A stretch of 64,000 nt of DNA from Selaginella moellendorffii (GCF_000143415.4 NW_003314276.1:583630-647629); one strand, 5' to 3'. Numbered from the stretch's first letter, positions 1 through 12,378 are shown. Notes: generated from the letters alone by a model not told the origin. A program made the numbers and translations.

Positions 1-717
1 CAGCTGTGCACAGAGCTTCGAAGGTATGTTTTAATTCCTTGAGCCCCGGCGAGTGTTTACTCCTTTCCTTGCTTCTTCTTCTTTTTCAAGAGTGAGTTCG
101 ACACCATTTGCAAGGAGATGAAGGTAAGCTAGTAGCGTGCCTGCGGGTCTCTGATCAACTGTTTTGCGTTCCAGCTCAAATCTGTTCTTGCTGGCATTGA
201 CAAGAAAATTGCTCGTGCTGCCAAGAGGTACTCTACCGAGAGGGAGAGAGAGAGAGAGAGAGAGAAGAGAGATGGTAATTGCTGTTTCCAGGACAAGCGA
301 TGATCTAGGGGAGAAGAGATTTACACCTCCAAGTCTCATGGTTGTAAGTGGAGCGCTTGACGTGAAACAATCAGAAGTTGAAGAATTAAAGCGCCTTCTT
401 ATTGAGGTAGCATGGCCTTGTACCTGTGTGAGAACCAAAAGCACCGGCACTCTTGCAGGAAGAAGAGCACAAGTCTCAGCTGTGTGGCCGCATCGACGGT
501 ATGCGGGCTGAAATTGAAGCCATGGAAGGCGATGGTCTGCATGTTCCCGCGAATGTAAGTGATGCATAACATCCTGATTTCGAGTAATCTGTTTTGGATG
601 CAGTTGAGGCTACCTCTCTTGAGATCGTGAAGCCCTGAAGTGTATGTAGCGTAAAATCCTTCATTGCTCGTATTCTTTTTCATCTAGAAATACAAGTTTG
701 TGTACTGGCTGAAATCA
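1..717 (+). CDS. 3' part of an unrecognised coiled-coil protein gene (partial)
   Basis: The window opens inside a multi-exon gene. In-frame pieces bounded by GT/AG sites are: exon 1-23; an exon from about 93 to 123 (reads SEFDTICKEMK); exon 175-227 (LKSVLAGIDKKIARAAK); an exon near 292-404 ending in a helical stretch (QSEVEELKRLLIE); exon 460-555 (EEEHKSQLCGRIDG, then MRAEIEAMEGDGLHVPAN); and an exon near 687-716 (KYKFVYWLKS). The composition is charged and heptad-like, suggesting a coiled coil. I do not recognise the family. The true 3' end is unclear: an acceptor near 743 would continue the reading frame antisense to the KCS gene's 3' end, so the two genes may overlap tail to tail. An (AG)n microsatellite at about 240-270 lies in one intron. 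Confidence 0.45.
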
Positions 718-739
718 GGTGAACTTGTGCGTTCTCCGT

Positions 740-2293
740 TCAGGAGGGCGATGGCGATGCGTGGGCAGACATGTCAACCGGGTACCTGTGCAGGCAATCC
801 AGCCAGGGGTTCCTGTACGGCTTGTCAAGGTTCCTGGTGGCCTTCCACACGACACTGTTGCACTTGAATCCAGAGCCAAAAGCTATCTGCCACACTCGGT
901 CGCCCCGCCTGATTCTCTCCTTGGCTTCGGAGTAGGCAAGCTCGTACCACAGCGAGCTGCTGGACGTGTTGCCAAACCGGTGGAGAGTCATCCTTGCAGG
1001 CTCCATATGCCAGCTTCCCAGCTGCAAGTTCTTCTGGATCTCGTCCAGGACGCCCCGACCTCCAGCATGGATGCAAAAGTGCTCGAATGCCAGCTTGAAG
1101 TCCGGAATGTAAGGCTTGACGTGCTTCATGTGGAGGATCCTTCGAGCCACGAGATGAGCCACGAAGATTGCCTGCTCCGAGATGGGAAGGACCAAGGGAC
1201 CCAAGGTGCTGATGTTGGTCTTGAGAGCTTCGCCGGCAACAGCCATGAGGTTCTTGGACAGCGATACCCCTCGCAAGCCGAGCTCGTCTTCCCTCTGCTC
1301 CACGCATCCAAACGACTTGTCGTCGGCCCCCTTGTGCGTCCTCACTGAATGAACCAGCTCGTACTTTGCACGGTGGCGGTCCCTTGTCCGGTTTGTGAGC
1401 AGAATTGCAGCGCCACCGATGCGAAACAAGCAGTTGGTGACGAGCATGGAGCGGTCGTTTCCCACGTACCAGTTCTGGGTGATGTTCTCGGTGCTGACGA
1501 TGAGCGCACACGAGTTGGGGTGAACTCGGAGCAGGTCCTTGGCGAGCTCGACGGAGATGAGGCCCGCACTGCATCCCATTCCGGCCAGGTTGAAGCTCTT
1601 GATGTTCCCGCGGAGCTTGTAGTGGTTGACGATCATAGCGGAGAGGGAGGGCGTTGGATTGAAGAGGCTGCAGTTGACGATGAGCATCCCAATGTCCTTG
1701 GGCTTGACGTGGGTCTTGTCCAGCACCTCGTCAATGGCTCCAAACATGACTTGCTCTGCCTCCCTTCTCGCCTGCCTCATACTCGGCTGGGTGCCAGGCT
1801 CGTCAAAAACAAATGCGGGCACGTACGTTTCGGGCCCCAGGCCCGAGCGCCACACCACCTTCTTCTGGAACTCGAGGCTGGCGTCGTTGAACTTGCCAGA
1901 CTTGGCAGCAAAGTCCTCAAGCACCTCCATGGAGCACTTGTACTTGTCGTCGGGCTTGTAGCAGGCGAAGTCCAGGAGGTAGACTCTTCGGGGGCGAGCC
2001 ATGAAGTAGACGGTGGCCAGGAAGACGAAGGCAGCGGAGCAGAAGAGCACGTTGATGAGGTTGAGGTGGAGGCTCTCCCACAGCAGCCATATGTGCTCTC
2101 GCCTCCCCACCCGTCCAATCTCGGCGGCGGCGGCCACCAAGAGTGGGAGCAAAGCCAGGTACATGAAATGCTTGAGCGCGTAGTGGTATCCCAGCTTGAC
2201 ATACTTGAGACTGACCGACTGCAAAAAGTCTGGGATCACCAAATGCTGCTGGATCCTGATTGCCACGCTCTTGCAACTATCATCGCCCGCCAT
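740..2293 (-). CDS. KCS: 3-ketoacyl-CoA synthase (very-long-chain fatty acid elongation)
   Basis: Intronless, 517 aa, ATG at 2293. The enzyme condenses malonyl-CoA with a long-chain acyl-CoA, the first step of the ER fatty-acid elongase that makes VLCFAs for waxes, suberin and sphingolipids. Two hydrophobic N-terminal segments (about residues 45-60 and 80-100) are the expected membrane anchors, followed by the FAE1/CUT1 domain. The active-site Cys sits in [18 protein letters not shown]; the catalytic His in [19 protein letters not shown]; the Asn in [16 protein letters not shown]. Length is normal for plant KCS and nothing is truncated. The C-terminus ends [12 protein letters not shown] plus a short Ser/Pro tail. 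The long + strand open frames across it are codon-bias shadows. Family certain; the paralogue number cannot be told. Confidence 0.96.
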   Translation of the reverse strand: MAGDDSCKSVAIRIQQHLVIPDFLQSVSLKYVKLGYHYALKHFMYLALLPLLVAAAAEIGRVGRREHIWLLWESLHLNLINVLFCSAAFVFLATVYFMARPRRVYLLDFACYKPDDKYKCSMEVLEDFAAKSGKFNDASLEFQKKVVWRSGLGPETYVPAFVFDEPGTQPSMRQARREAEQVMFGAIDEVLDKTHVKPKDIGMLIVNCSLFNPTPSLSAMIVNHYKLRGNIKSFNLAGMGCSAGLISVELAKDLLRVHPNSCALIVSTENITQNWYVGNDRSMLVTNCLFRIGGAAILLTNRTRDRHRAKYELVHSVRTHKGADDKSFGCVEQREDELGLRGVSLSKNLMAVAGEALKTNISTLGPLVLPISEQAIFVAHLVARRILHMKHVKPYIPDFKLAFEHFCIHAGGRGVLDEIQKNLQLGSWHMEPARMTLHRFGNTSSSSLWYELAYSEAKERIRRGDRVWQIAFGSGFKCNSVVWKATRNLDKPYRNPWLDCLHRYPVDMSAHASPSPS

Positions 2294-2846
2294 GCCTCGA
2301 CTCTCGGGGAGCTGCTAAGAACTTAGGGTGCTAGGAGCGGTGCACGGGAGGGAGCACGCCGCGCCGCGCAACCGCTGCTCTCAAGGGAGATCCGATTCTA
2401 TCCTCTATCACGCTCTAAGTGGAGCCGTCGTAGTCCTTCCCGTGACGAGGCCGGTGTTCGAGGGGATTCATATGCCTAGGGGCCTCAGCCAGTGGGGCGC
2501 GCCAGCCACTATATTTGTGCCCCTCCCGCCAAAACTCCGCCTCCCACTTGCTCGTTTCGTTTTCTAGTTAATCACAACAATTATGGCAGCAATGACGCCC
2601 GGCTGCCACGTTGACTTGGAGAAAAGATCACACCGCACGAGAGATTCCTGACACCCAGGTTTTATAGTGCATTGACCCCCACTGTTGACCAGGCCGCCCA
2701 TGTCAACAAGTCGTCTGGCTTGCTTTGCGCAATGCCTCTCACTCACTCAACTCGCCAAAACGGCTGGCCTTTGTTTTTTACCTCCCTTTATAAAGTCCCA
2801 GCCATCCATCGCATCCGTCATCAACACCGCCAGGCCCTTCGCCTGC
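2294..2846. other. Intergenic: KCS upstream region and 3' flank of the transporter gene
   Basis: About 550 bp with no convincing gene. It lies upstream of KCS (which reads left) and just downstream of the folate-biopterin transporter stop, so it should hold the KCS promoter and leader and the transporter 3' UTR. The sequence near 2505-2515 (CACTATATTTG) could be a weak TATA element. I see no RNA gene or repeat. Confidence 0.4.
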
Positions 2847-4950
2847 CTACTCGCGCTTGGCCTCCTCCATGTCATTCAAAGCCTTCTCGGCCCTGTCCAC
2901 TGCGTCTTGCAGCTGGCTCTCGGGCGGAAGCAGCCCCAGGAATGGCAGCGGAAGTAGCGACGACAGGTTGGTCACCAGTACTAACACGGCCAGATTGTCA
3001 AAATTGTGGCTTGACACGCCCAATAACTGTGTCAAGCCCGCACCCATGAGCCCCCCAAGCACCCCCGCGCCATTGCTGATAGACATGAGCGTTGCAAACA
3101 GCGTGGCTTCTACACCTGGCGGGCATAACTTGGCTGCCAGAACCAAGACTGGCATGAAAGAAACCTGTGGTACAACCAACACACAAAGAGTTAGCTCTTT
3201 CCCTCGGCTGGCACACATACAACTGTATGTATTTATTATGCACCTGGCCAAGGACGGTGAGCACTAACGAGTCCCCCATGGAAAACCATTCATCGCTAAT
3301 GCCCAAACTGCGATTCCAACCGTTGACAAGCATCAACTGCAGGCGTGCACGTCCGTCATCATCCGTGAATTGAAAACGCAAATCTAGATTTCTAGTTATC
3401 ACCTGCGTGCAACCCAATCCAACCCCCAGTAGCGTGGTCCAAAAGAACATTCTCCTGAGAGGCACATGCTTCAGCAAGCTGTTGTATACGCCCACTCCAG
3501 CAAGAGAAGCCATCGCAGTTATGAGCCGCACCCGCCCAAGGAACTCCGGTCCAAAACCCAGCTTGTTTGTTCTGCAAAACACATTGGTTAAACTAGTCGA
3601 GCAACACAAGCAGCTTACGTGAAGTAGAACATGGCGGTGTCGGAAGATGGGGTGGCCTGCCACAGAAATATAAACAGCGTGGGGAGAAAGATTGTTGGCT
3701 CCCGAACAGTCCTCCACAAACGTAAGCTTTGCTTCTTCGCGGATTGGAAGACACCATCTGATCGAAAGTCCACTCTGAGATCGTCAGCGGTACCGGACGT
3801 TTGGATATTCCAAGCCGGCTCTTCCTGTACAAGCCCGGCAACGGCTGACGTGATAAGTGGAAGAAGAGATGTGACGCCGAAAACAAACCTGCCTCTTCGG
3901 GATCAGACTGGAACGTGAAGCATGCTTAACCGTACCTCACACCATAAGTCTGAACAAAATAGCCACTGAAGTATGCACTGATAATGCCCCCAGCTGCCGA
4001 AGATCCCCAGCAGAGCGACTGAAGCGATCCAGACGTATCTTGCGATTCACCCCGTGCCCTCTCAACAACCATTGAGTCGACCACCTTCAAATTAGCATAG
4101 TTAGTTCTTCTCCTTACAACATCTGAGGCGCTACTTACAACATCTGAGAAAGCCACGGATAGAGAACTAAGGAAAATCATGGCCACGGCACCATACTTAT
4201 CGGTTACAAGCGCGGACAACGATCCCCACGAAACCGCTCCAAGAAGTCCGCAAAGTACAAGATATGATCGCCGCCTGTAACCAAACAGAGGGAGCCCGTC
4301 GCTGGCACGAGGAAGCACTGAAAGAATTAGTACTGAAGCGAAGCTGGTGCGATGATGGATCCCGCAAACCTTATAAAGCCATAGAGAGGCTTGACGAGCC
4401 ACGGGAAAGCAGAGAATCCAGATAGAATAGCTGTCTGATCAACGAGGCGAGGTTAACGAAAAGGAAACAGGACTGGCGGACTAACCTCTGCTGGATCGAG
4501 ATGAAGATCATCCTTGAGGAAGAAACTGACAGCAAGCCTGGAAAGTCCGAGAATGCCTTGGACAAAGTAGACCATGGTTATGGCAACTATGTCTGGAGAG
4601 AATTCCACTCCTAGAATGTGCTGCGACGCCTTGGTCTTGACAAGAGCGCTCCAGCGCCTGATTTCGCTTCCTAAGGAGCTCATGGCTGGCGGCTGCTCGG
4701 GAATGGAAGCGTGGTTGCCTTCCTCCTCTGGGGACAAAGATTGGAGTGTAAACAAAGAAGCACACACACACGTACCACCGTTGACGTGTTGCATTTCGAT
4801 GGTCCGATGCTTGTGATGATCTTGCTCCATTCTCCTGGCTGCACATACGATGACCCGCTGTACTCTTGCCGGCCTAGCTCGCACTCTCCGCCATGGCCTC
4901 TCAACCCTAACCCTAGAGCAGTAGCTGGGCGTGGCTACCACGGCTGCCAT
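2847..4950 (-). CDS. Folate-biopterin transporter family protein (BT1/FBT), probably plastid
   Basis: Multi-exon gene; ATG complement at 4948-4950, stop at 2847-2849. Conceptual exons run: a basic Ser/Ala/Arg-rich N-terminus like a transit peptide ([20 protein letters not shown]), a roughly 50-bp intron near 4726-4777, then segments such as [70 protein letters not shown] and [19 protein letters not shown]. These follow the order of the BT1 branch of the major facilitator superfamily (about 12 membrane helices). [11 protein letters not shown] resembles the conserved family loop. Plant members move folates or related pterins, typically at the chloroplast envelope or vacuole; the substrate here is inferred from the family only. 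The C-terminus is soluble and acidic/basic ([20 protein letters not shown]). Exon edges other than the first intron are approximate. Confidence 0.88.
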
Positions 4951-5343
4951 AGCGCGCCAACACCTTGCGTTTTCGCGTTTTATGCGCCCAGGAATCGAGC
5001 CAGGGCTGTTCTTCCTTTTAAAAACACAACCTAAATAACCGCCAACCAGAGGTGGCCAAGGCCGAGGGGCCGGACATGGGAAGCGCGGTGGACAAGGCCG
5101 AGCGGGCAGCGGAGGTAGGGCATTGCGGAGGGGCTGGAGCGAGGCAAAGCGTCGGAGAAGTTGCTGGAAGAGGACAGCCGCTTCGCAAGGGTGGCTTGCA
5201 GCGAGATTGGATTGGACACGGTGCAGGCTGCCAACGACAAGGCGGCCAAAACGATAGCTTTTCTGGAGCATCAAACACACGGGCTTGAGCATCCATCAAC
5301 TCGGGCCTTCGTTTACATGCACAACTTCTTTTCAGTAGCATCT
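4951..5343. other. Intergenic: transporter upstream region and uL13m 3' flank, with a doubtful + strand coding trace
   Basis: About 390 bp between two minus-strand genes. On the + strand about 5125-5300 reads without stops as a charged, helix-prone peptide ([20 protein letters not shown], then [19 protein letters not shown]). It could continue upstream to an ATG near 5085 only through a frame change near 5120. I do not recognise it, and chance cannot be excluded. Confidence 0.25.
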
Positions 5344-6188
5344 TCACTGAGGTCTGTCCACACCTTCTTTTGCGGTTCCGCCATCGCCCTCACTCTCCGC
5401 AGCAGCAGCAGCAGCAGCAGCGGCAGCAGCTTCCCTCTCGGCAAGCTTCCGGCGGGCCAACTTGATGCTACGGGGCACGTAGATCCTGGGCTTGCGGATG
5501 TTGCGCGGCGGCATGGTCCACGGAACCAGGGGCTTGTCATCAAACGGATGCCTCTCGTCCGCAAACACCCTCAGCTTGAGCATCCGCCTCTGCAGCAAAG
5601 CAACCAATCACACTCTGAGCGGGTGCAACAACAGTCCTTACTCGGTGCAGCCTGTTGCGCGGCATCATCCGGAAGACGGCCTTGCGCAGCGGCAGCGTGG
5701 GATCCCTCTCGATCATGTGGTTGAGCTTTATCTGCTTGAGGTGCCCAATGTAGCTGCCACAAGGGAAGACAAAAAGAAAAAAAGACTATACGGATGCCAA
5801 GGCGGGCAGCAGCGTTACCCGGTGTGCCAGTAGTAGACCTTGTTCTTGAGCTTCCAGCCGCCGGTGTAGGTGATGTGCTTGGCATTGATCACCACGCAGA
5901 TATCTCCCTCGTCCTTGTTGGGGCTGTAGGTTGGCTTGTCCTTGCCCATGAGCACAATGGCCAGCTTGCTCGCCAGCCTCCCTAACACCTGCAAGCCCTG
6001 ATCAAGCCATGCCAGAGAGACGAGAGACGAGACCAAAACCTCTTTCTTGGCATCGATCAAGAGCCACCTCCGGCCTTCGGTCACCTGGGGAATCAGCCCC
6101 GCCCGCAGTTTCTGCCACAAGCCCACCGCATTGCTGCTCGCGTTTTCCAATCAGCGCTTACCCGCCAGGCCGCAGCGGCTGCAGCCAT
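5344..6188 (-). CDS. Mitochondrial large-subunit ribosomal protein uL13 (L13m)
   Basis: Best ATG is the complement of 6186-6188, giving MAAAAAAWR, then a short intron (GTAAGC...GGCAG), then KLRAGLIPQVTEGRRWLLID in frame. Later exons give GLQVLGRLASKLAIVLMGKD, KPTYSPNKDEGDICVVINA, KVYYWHTGYIGHLKQI, DPTLPLRKAVFRMMPRNRL and HPFDDKPLVPWTMPP. GRLAS, the KDKPTY motif and RKAV..M.PRN are hallmarks of L13. The Ala-rich start fits mitochondrial targeting, and the sequence is closer to the eukaryotic mitochondrial form as I know it; a plastid form is less likely. The last exon carries a poly-Ala run from a CAG/CTG-type repeat (5400-5432). The upstream peroxidase gene ends only 26 bp before this ATG, and the gap holds a telo-box. 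Confidence 0.9.
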
Positions 6189-6214
6189 CCCCTCGCTAAA
6201 GCCCTAGCAAAACC

Positions 6215-6217
<3 letters not shown>
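6189..6217 (-). promoter_or_regulatory. Telo-box pair directly upstream of uL13m, overlapping the peroxidase stop codon
   Basis: On the minus strand this reads CGCTAGGGTTTTGCTAGGGC followed by TTTAGCGAGGGG just before the uL13m ATG. AAACCCTA-type telo-boxes are well known in plant ribosomal-protein promoters and leaders. The peroxidase TAG stop (6215-6217) is part of the CCCTAG motif, so one sequence appears to serve as both coding end and regulatory element. Confidence 0.6.
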
Positions 6218-7470
<1,253 letters not shown>

Positions 7471-7627
7471 CTAGTCCTCACTGAAATATCTAATCGAAGG
7501 TATGTCACAAAAGCCTACTCTGGCTGTTGTGGTGTTGCTCGTCTCTGTAACTGTGCAGCACAAAAGACCATTCAATAGTATGAGCAACTCTTTTCTGGCT
7601 AGAAACACAACAAACTCTCACTCTCTT

Positions 7628-9146
7628 CTACTTGAGCACAGTAATTTGAACTTTACACCTGCACGGGACTGCCTCGCAGATCCTGGTGGACACAACCTCA
7701 AGCTCGATGGTGCGACCTTTCAATGCAAACTTTTTCGTGCTCGACTTCCTGCCTTTTACCAGCCTAGCTCGACGACTCCAGCCTCTTGACACTTTACCTT
7801 CTCTCTTGCTAACAATCACCTTACCAGTGCCGCTCGCCTCGGCCCTTGCGAGCCTGAAAGTTCTCGAGCGCGACCCTGGCCGCCTTGAATCCTTGGCTGT
7901 AGCAGCCGTCGTCACCTGCTTTGTCACCAGCGCTGCGGAAACACTCGATGGCCTCGCCCTTGGATCGTCCTCTTTCTTCTGGCACTGCCTGAAAGCAGAT
8001 GTCTTGGCAGCTCCGCCTTGTCCCTCGATCAACCACCTAAAAGCTAGGAAAATGTAGCCTTGAACAAGATAGACAGATGGCTTACTTCTCCCACAGCTTC
8101 TTGCCCTGCTGGACGTGTCTGTCCATCTCGTCGCAGCACTGCACAAAACAACTCATGGAGTTATGAAGTTTCCTAAGCTAGAAAACAAACTTGTTCCCAG
8201 TGCTGCGTGCAAGGGGCGATCGTCAAATATCGCCAGCAGATGAAATTGTAAGACTCAACGTTGTGCTCCACCTGCACCGACGCGAAACAGATCGCAAGCC
8301 TTAGACAACGAGCAGAGTGTGTGTACCGGAAGGCCAATGCGTATCTTGAGCACAGTGTGCATGTGGTTCTCGTATGCTCGCTTGTAGTTCTCGACAATGC
8401 TCGATATACTGTAAGCTAAAAGCCAGTGTTTGAGGGAGAGCGATATTGAGCATCCTTACTTGTCGTAGTCGAACTCCTTGTTCATGAGGTCCGTCCGCCG
8501 GCTTATCCCAAAGGCGCCATACTTGTCCCCGTAGCGAACCAGTAAGACTATATGTTGGTGCACCTGTACTTTAGTATACATTCGACCATCAGTCTATCGG
8601 ATCCACGGAAGAGAGAAGCATTTTGTATGGCACCTTGTCGTCCTCTTGTGTCTTGAAACTCAAAGGGATGCGCTCAACATCCTGCATGCCTGCCTGCGCA
8701 CGAGTAAGGAAAAGCTGTCTGAGTTGCACCTGGCACAAGAACCTTACTGTGAGATACAGCGCGAGAAAAACTGCTTCCACGCACTTGATCGGTTGTGGTG
8801 AATAGATCATCTGAGAAACATACACGCGAGAAGCATACCCATGAGAACGATGTAGTTGCTTACCATCTTCGCAGTGTCCATGATGCGTGACAGTGGTCTG
8901 AACTTGTGAGAGTTGAAGCTGGTTGTCGGTGTTTGCTTGTACTCAAACGAATTTATGTACTGCAATCCGAACATCAGGCATCCATCCGTATTCGTCCTCG
9001 CATGACAAAATTCAAACACTTACGTGCTGGATCGCTTTGAGACGCGCTGGAGCAGGAAACTTGAAGAAATTATTGGGGAGCTGAGGCCTCTTAGCTGCTG
9101 TTGCCGAAGGATGAGCGCCAACTCCAGCTGCAATCGCGGCTTCCAT
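7628..9146 (-). CDS. Vasohibin-like tubulinyl-Tyr carboxypeptidase
   Basis: Nine exons on the minus strand join in frame: 9146-9024, 8959-8864, 8810-8748, 8693-8634, 8563-8460, 8408-8327, 8271-8191, 8138-8086, 8036-7628 (about 356 aa). The product follows the vasohibin core: a Pro/Phe-rich lead (NNFFKFPAPARLKAIQHYI), FRPLSRIMDTAKM, QPIKCVEAVFLALYLTAGMQ (nucleophile Cys in PIKC), VERIPLSFKT, HQHIVLLVRYGDKYGAFGIS (His, then Ser in GISRRTDLM), ENYKRAYENHMHTVLKIRIG and SYNFICWRYLTIAP. This matches the Cys-His-Ser triad of transglutaminase-like vasohibins, which remove the C-terminal Tyr of alpha-tubulin. The tail after about residue 220 is basic and low-complexity. No SVBP partner is visible in the window. 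Exon phases all agree, so this is an intact gene rather than a remnant. Confidence 0.9.
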
Positions 9147-9635
9147 GCTGAGAGAAAAAAGCGCACTTTAGCTAGTCCGAAATACGGTATACTTGAGATG
9201 AGAGTTCGGCACCTGTCCATTCCTCGAAACCTTTGGCAACTACAGTCTGAGGTGTCCCATCCCTGAAAGCAGGCACTTTGCTTGAGTCACTATCATGAGG
9301 AGTAGCAACAACGAGGGCAAACGCATCGAAAACTCATCCACGACAGCATCTCTATAGAGCATACTCCAAACCACGGCCGCATTTCCAATGAACCAGCCGA
9401 GCAGCCGATATCGACACAAATGGAGGACCCCTTCTTGCTTACTTCCGTTATCTACACCATAGCCCGGACTAGACCAGAGAGAGCGGGAGAGAGGAACCTC
9501 TTGGGCGCCGGCACTCCACAGACGAGGACAGCCGTGGGATAAGTGGCTGGGGCCACGTGTCACGCTTGCGCGTAACAGATGACGCTTGATGCTTGCTGAC
9601 TCAACCAGATATAGATCCCCGGAGCATATTCCCAT
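9147..9635. other. Intergenic: vasohibin upstream region and 3' flank of trypsin-like gene 1
   Basis: About 490 bp with no supported gene. A minus-strand open stretch at 9240-9635 has no family features and is taken as chance. The region should contain the vasohibin promoter. Confidence 0.35.
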
Positions 9636-10398
9636 TCAAACTTGAATGAGCCGCGAGCAAACGTCCCCGATGGAAACACCCGATTGCTTGTCGTCCCTCC
9701 GCTCTTCTCCGTGAATCGATGACGACCCCGCTGCGAAGGACTGGTGGGGATTGCAAATCACGAACGCGAGCTGGCCCTGCTCGTTGAAACCGGCGGAGCC
9801 GGATGCCCAGACCAGGCCATCCGTCTGGATCCTCAAGAACTTGTCCTCCTTCACCGTCACTCTCCCCTCTCCGAGCGCTGCACTGGACTTGGAGCCCATC
9901 TTGCTCCCCCTGGGATACCCCAGAATGTACACCTTAGAGCCCGCCTCCAGTGATTGCCTAGAGATCTTGGAGGCGTCGGACATGAGCGGCGACACGTCTG
10001 ATGTCGTGATGGGGTCGCAAGCGACGAGTGTCAGGTCCAAGTCCCTGTTGGTCACGAAGAATCTGCAAACAAAGATCATCATCTTCCCATTTATGAATTC
10101 GAACGGCATCGCACCTCTGAGGCCACAACTTGAGCTCGAGCGACGCGGCTGGAGGAGTACGGACGTTGACGGTTGCACCTTCCGCAGCCGCTGGATCCGG
10201 AAACGTAGAACTGGTTGTCAAGATGACATCCTTGCTGATGATAATCCCAAACCCATCGCTGCTGTCGACGCTAACCACGGAACTCCCCCTAGCGATCAAG
10301 CTCTTCTTGACTTCGTCTTCGTTGATCGGTGAGGGTGCCACGATCTCTCCGGCGGAAGCCGGCGGAACCACACAGCACAGCTTGTTCAGTGTGTCCAT
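9636..10398 (-). CDS. Trypsin-like peptidase-fold protein 1, catalytic His apparently lost
   Basis: ATG at 10398; two exons with an intron at about 10065-10115 in the same place and phase as in the divergent paralogue. The product has a chymotrypsin-like layout: GFGIIISKDVILTTSSTFPD (where an active enzyme would have ILT.H), FFVTNRDLDLTLVACDP (Asp-strand region), KVYILGYPRGSKMGSKSS, then ASGSAGFNEQGQLAFVICNP, corresponding to the GSSG-type nucleophile loop. The His position reads Ser, so the protein is probably not a normal serine protease. It resembles plant proteins annotated as trypsin-like without known function. No signal peptide is obvious. The start is chosen as the first ATG in the open frame. 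Confidence 0.72.
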
Positions 10399-10607
10399 CC
10401 GCAAGCACAACCGAATGGGAGGCGCTCGGCCTCACGTGAACGCGAAGCCTAACCGTCACCGTTGCTGCGCTGGAGCCACCTGAATCGTCCCTCGGCGGCT
10501 GGCGGTTAGAGGTGGTGTGATATGGCACCTGATCCAAGAGTCGCACCATCGTAGAAACAAAAAGAAAGACCAGACCAGGGACTCCAGCAAATGACACACC
10601 GATCACG
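10399..10607. promoter_or_regulatory. Shared divergent promoter region of the trypsin-like pair
   Basis: Only 209 bp separate the two divergent start codons, so both genes must draw regulatory sequence from this stretch. I could not identify a clear TATA box. Confidence 0.4.
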
Positions 10608-12378
10608 ATGCGCATGAAGCTGCTGCCCAAGGGGATCAAAATCTTCTCCAAGAAACAAAGGCTAAAACTGCGTAACTTGTGTTGCTTCGCGCCATCCTCC
10701 TCCTGCAAAAAGGACGAGGGCGGTCGAAACGAAGAGCAGAACCAGGGTGGAAAACAGACTCCAGACAAATGCGACAAGCACGACAAGAAGCACACTAAGA
10801 AAGGCAAAGATGTTGTGCAGCCCGATACCTCTGTGAAGGGTGTAGTCGCAACAAAAAAGCCGTCCATTGTTCTGCTGAGCCACCTGAACAACGGGACCGA
10901 AGATGGCGAAGGAATTGGAGTCATTATACGAAAGAATGTCATACTCACCAGCCATGGAACCATACCCAGCGTCAGCAGTGCCAAAGAAGGCGAGATGGCC
11001 CTCAGCTACCCCGCCATGGGTTGCTGTCCCACGCAAACCACCTTGAAACAAAAGCTCCTGCCAAGCAAGTAAGGAAGCAAAATCCAAAATCCAAAATCAC
11101 TCACCTCTGTGCTTGCTTTGCAGATTTTTTATCACCAATCCTGCACTTGACATTACGGCTATTGCCTGTGACGACGTCTCTCCAGTAGTTCCACTCAACA
11201 TAGAACTCAGCCAAGGTAGAGGCCCAATAGGAGTCGATGCCAAGGTGTACATCCTGGGTGCACCTCAAGGGAGCAAGCCGTCGACTTCGAGGAACTTGAA
11301 AGTTGGCGAGGGGCGGGTAACCATGGAAGGAGACTCGATCGTCAAGTTCTCCACGGAGGGAGAAGCCTGGCTTTCTGGATCGGCCGGTTTCACCAGGCAA
11401 GGCCAGTTTGCGTTCATGGTGTGCCAGCCAAGAAGATTCAGCCGAGCTGCTTCGATGGAGAGCTTCACTTCTGCCGCATCGTCATCGTCACAACGAAGGA
11501 GCTCTGTGAAGCAGTCGAGTGTTGCCCTTCGCGAGATACTCCGCTGGTTGGAAGACGGTATGCCTTCTTCTAAATCTCCTATGGAACACCACCAGCAACA
11601 GGCTCACCACGATCGAGATCGTCTGCACCAGCATCTCCAACACAATCCAAAAAGTCCGCCACCCCTAGAACACGACATTGAGGTGCGGCTCTCAACTTCC
11701 CCTTGTTACCACCACCTTGAAAGTCCTAGAAGCTGTGCAAGCGCCGGGCTCAACCCGCGTCAACCTGGTATATCATATCCTGCCACTCCCAGCACCAAGT
11801 CCAGCCCTCGATGCAGTCCTAGGCGGAGAAGTCCAAATCCCAGAAGGCCAGGAGTCTCGTATTCAATATCGCCTTTAACATCTGCTCGAAGCCGGAGATC
11901 GAGCCAGACATCCAGTAGAAGAGGATCACCCTGCTATAGAATGTCACCTCCATGCTGCCTATCGTCAGGAAAGCGTTCTCCAATCCCACTTTCAAGCTGC
12001 TGCCTGGGTCGATCATACGAGGACAGTGACTGTGATCGGCAACGGGAGATTGACGACAAGTTCCAAGACTTTCTCGACAGCCCAGAGTTTGAGCCACCAC
12101 CTTGTCCATTATCTGGATCGTCTTCGGAAGAAGACGCATGTAGTGCTATGGTTTACTCGTCACCAAGAGGAAGACCCAGGTCTGTGGCGGCAACCAAAAA
12201 GCAAATCTTTAAGGGACCAGTTCACAGGCCGCTCAAAGTCAGAATGAGTACTGATGAATGCGGAGCGTCAGACGGTGAAGTGTACGTGGGTGTAGGCTAC
12301 ATGAAACATACACATGTTTCCAGGTGCAAGGCAAATCAGAAAGTCGGCCTACCTGGTTACACCGTATGGCACCACTAG
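10608..12378 (+). CDS. Trypsin-like peptidase-fold protein 2 with long low-complexity C-terminus
   Basis: ATG at 10608 (MRMKLLPKG); intron from about 11068 to 11123 (donor AGCAA|GTAAGG, acceptor TTTGCAG|ATTTTTTATC), then open to the TAG at 12376. The N-terminus is Lys-rich and basic. The fold segments mirror the divergent neighbour: GIGVIIRKNVILTSHGTIPS (His present), FFITNPALDITAIACDD, AKVYILGAPQGSKPSTS, WLSGSAGFTRQGQFAFMVC. The last roughly 250 residues are Ser/Arg/Pro/His-rich with many SPR- and RRS-type dipeptides, absent from the neighbour and likely disordered. Clearly an inverted duplicate of gene 1. Function unknown; a protease role is possible because the His is retained, but the nucleophile loop reads GSAG rather than GSSG. 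Confidence 0.72.

Noticed and set aside
1349-2326. + strand frame of 325 codons opposite KCS
   Set aside because: Antisense shadow of a clearly identified KCS with all active-site residues.
9240-9635. Minus-strand open stretch upstream of vasohibin
   Set aside because: No domain, and it could not be joined to the vasohibin frame with plausible splice sites.
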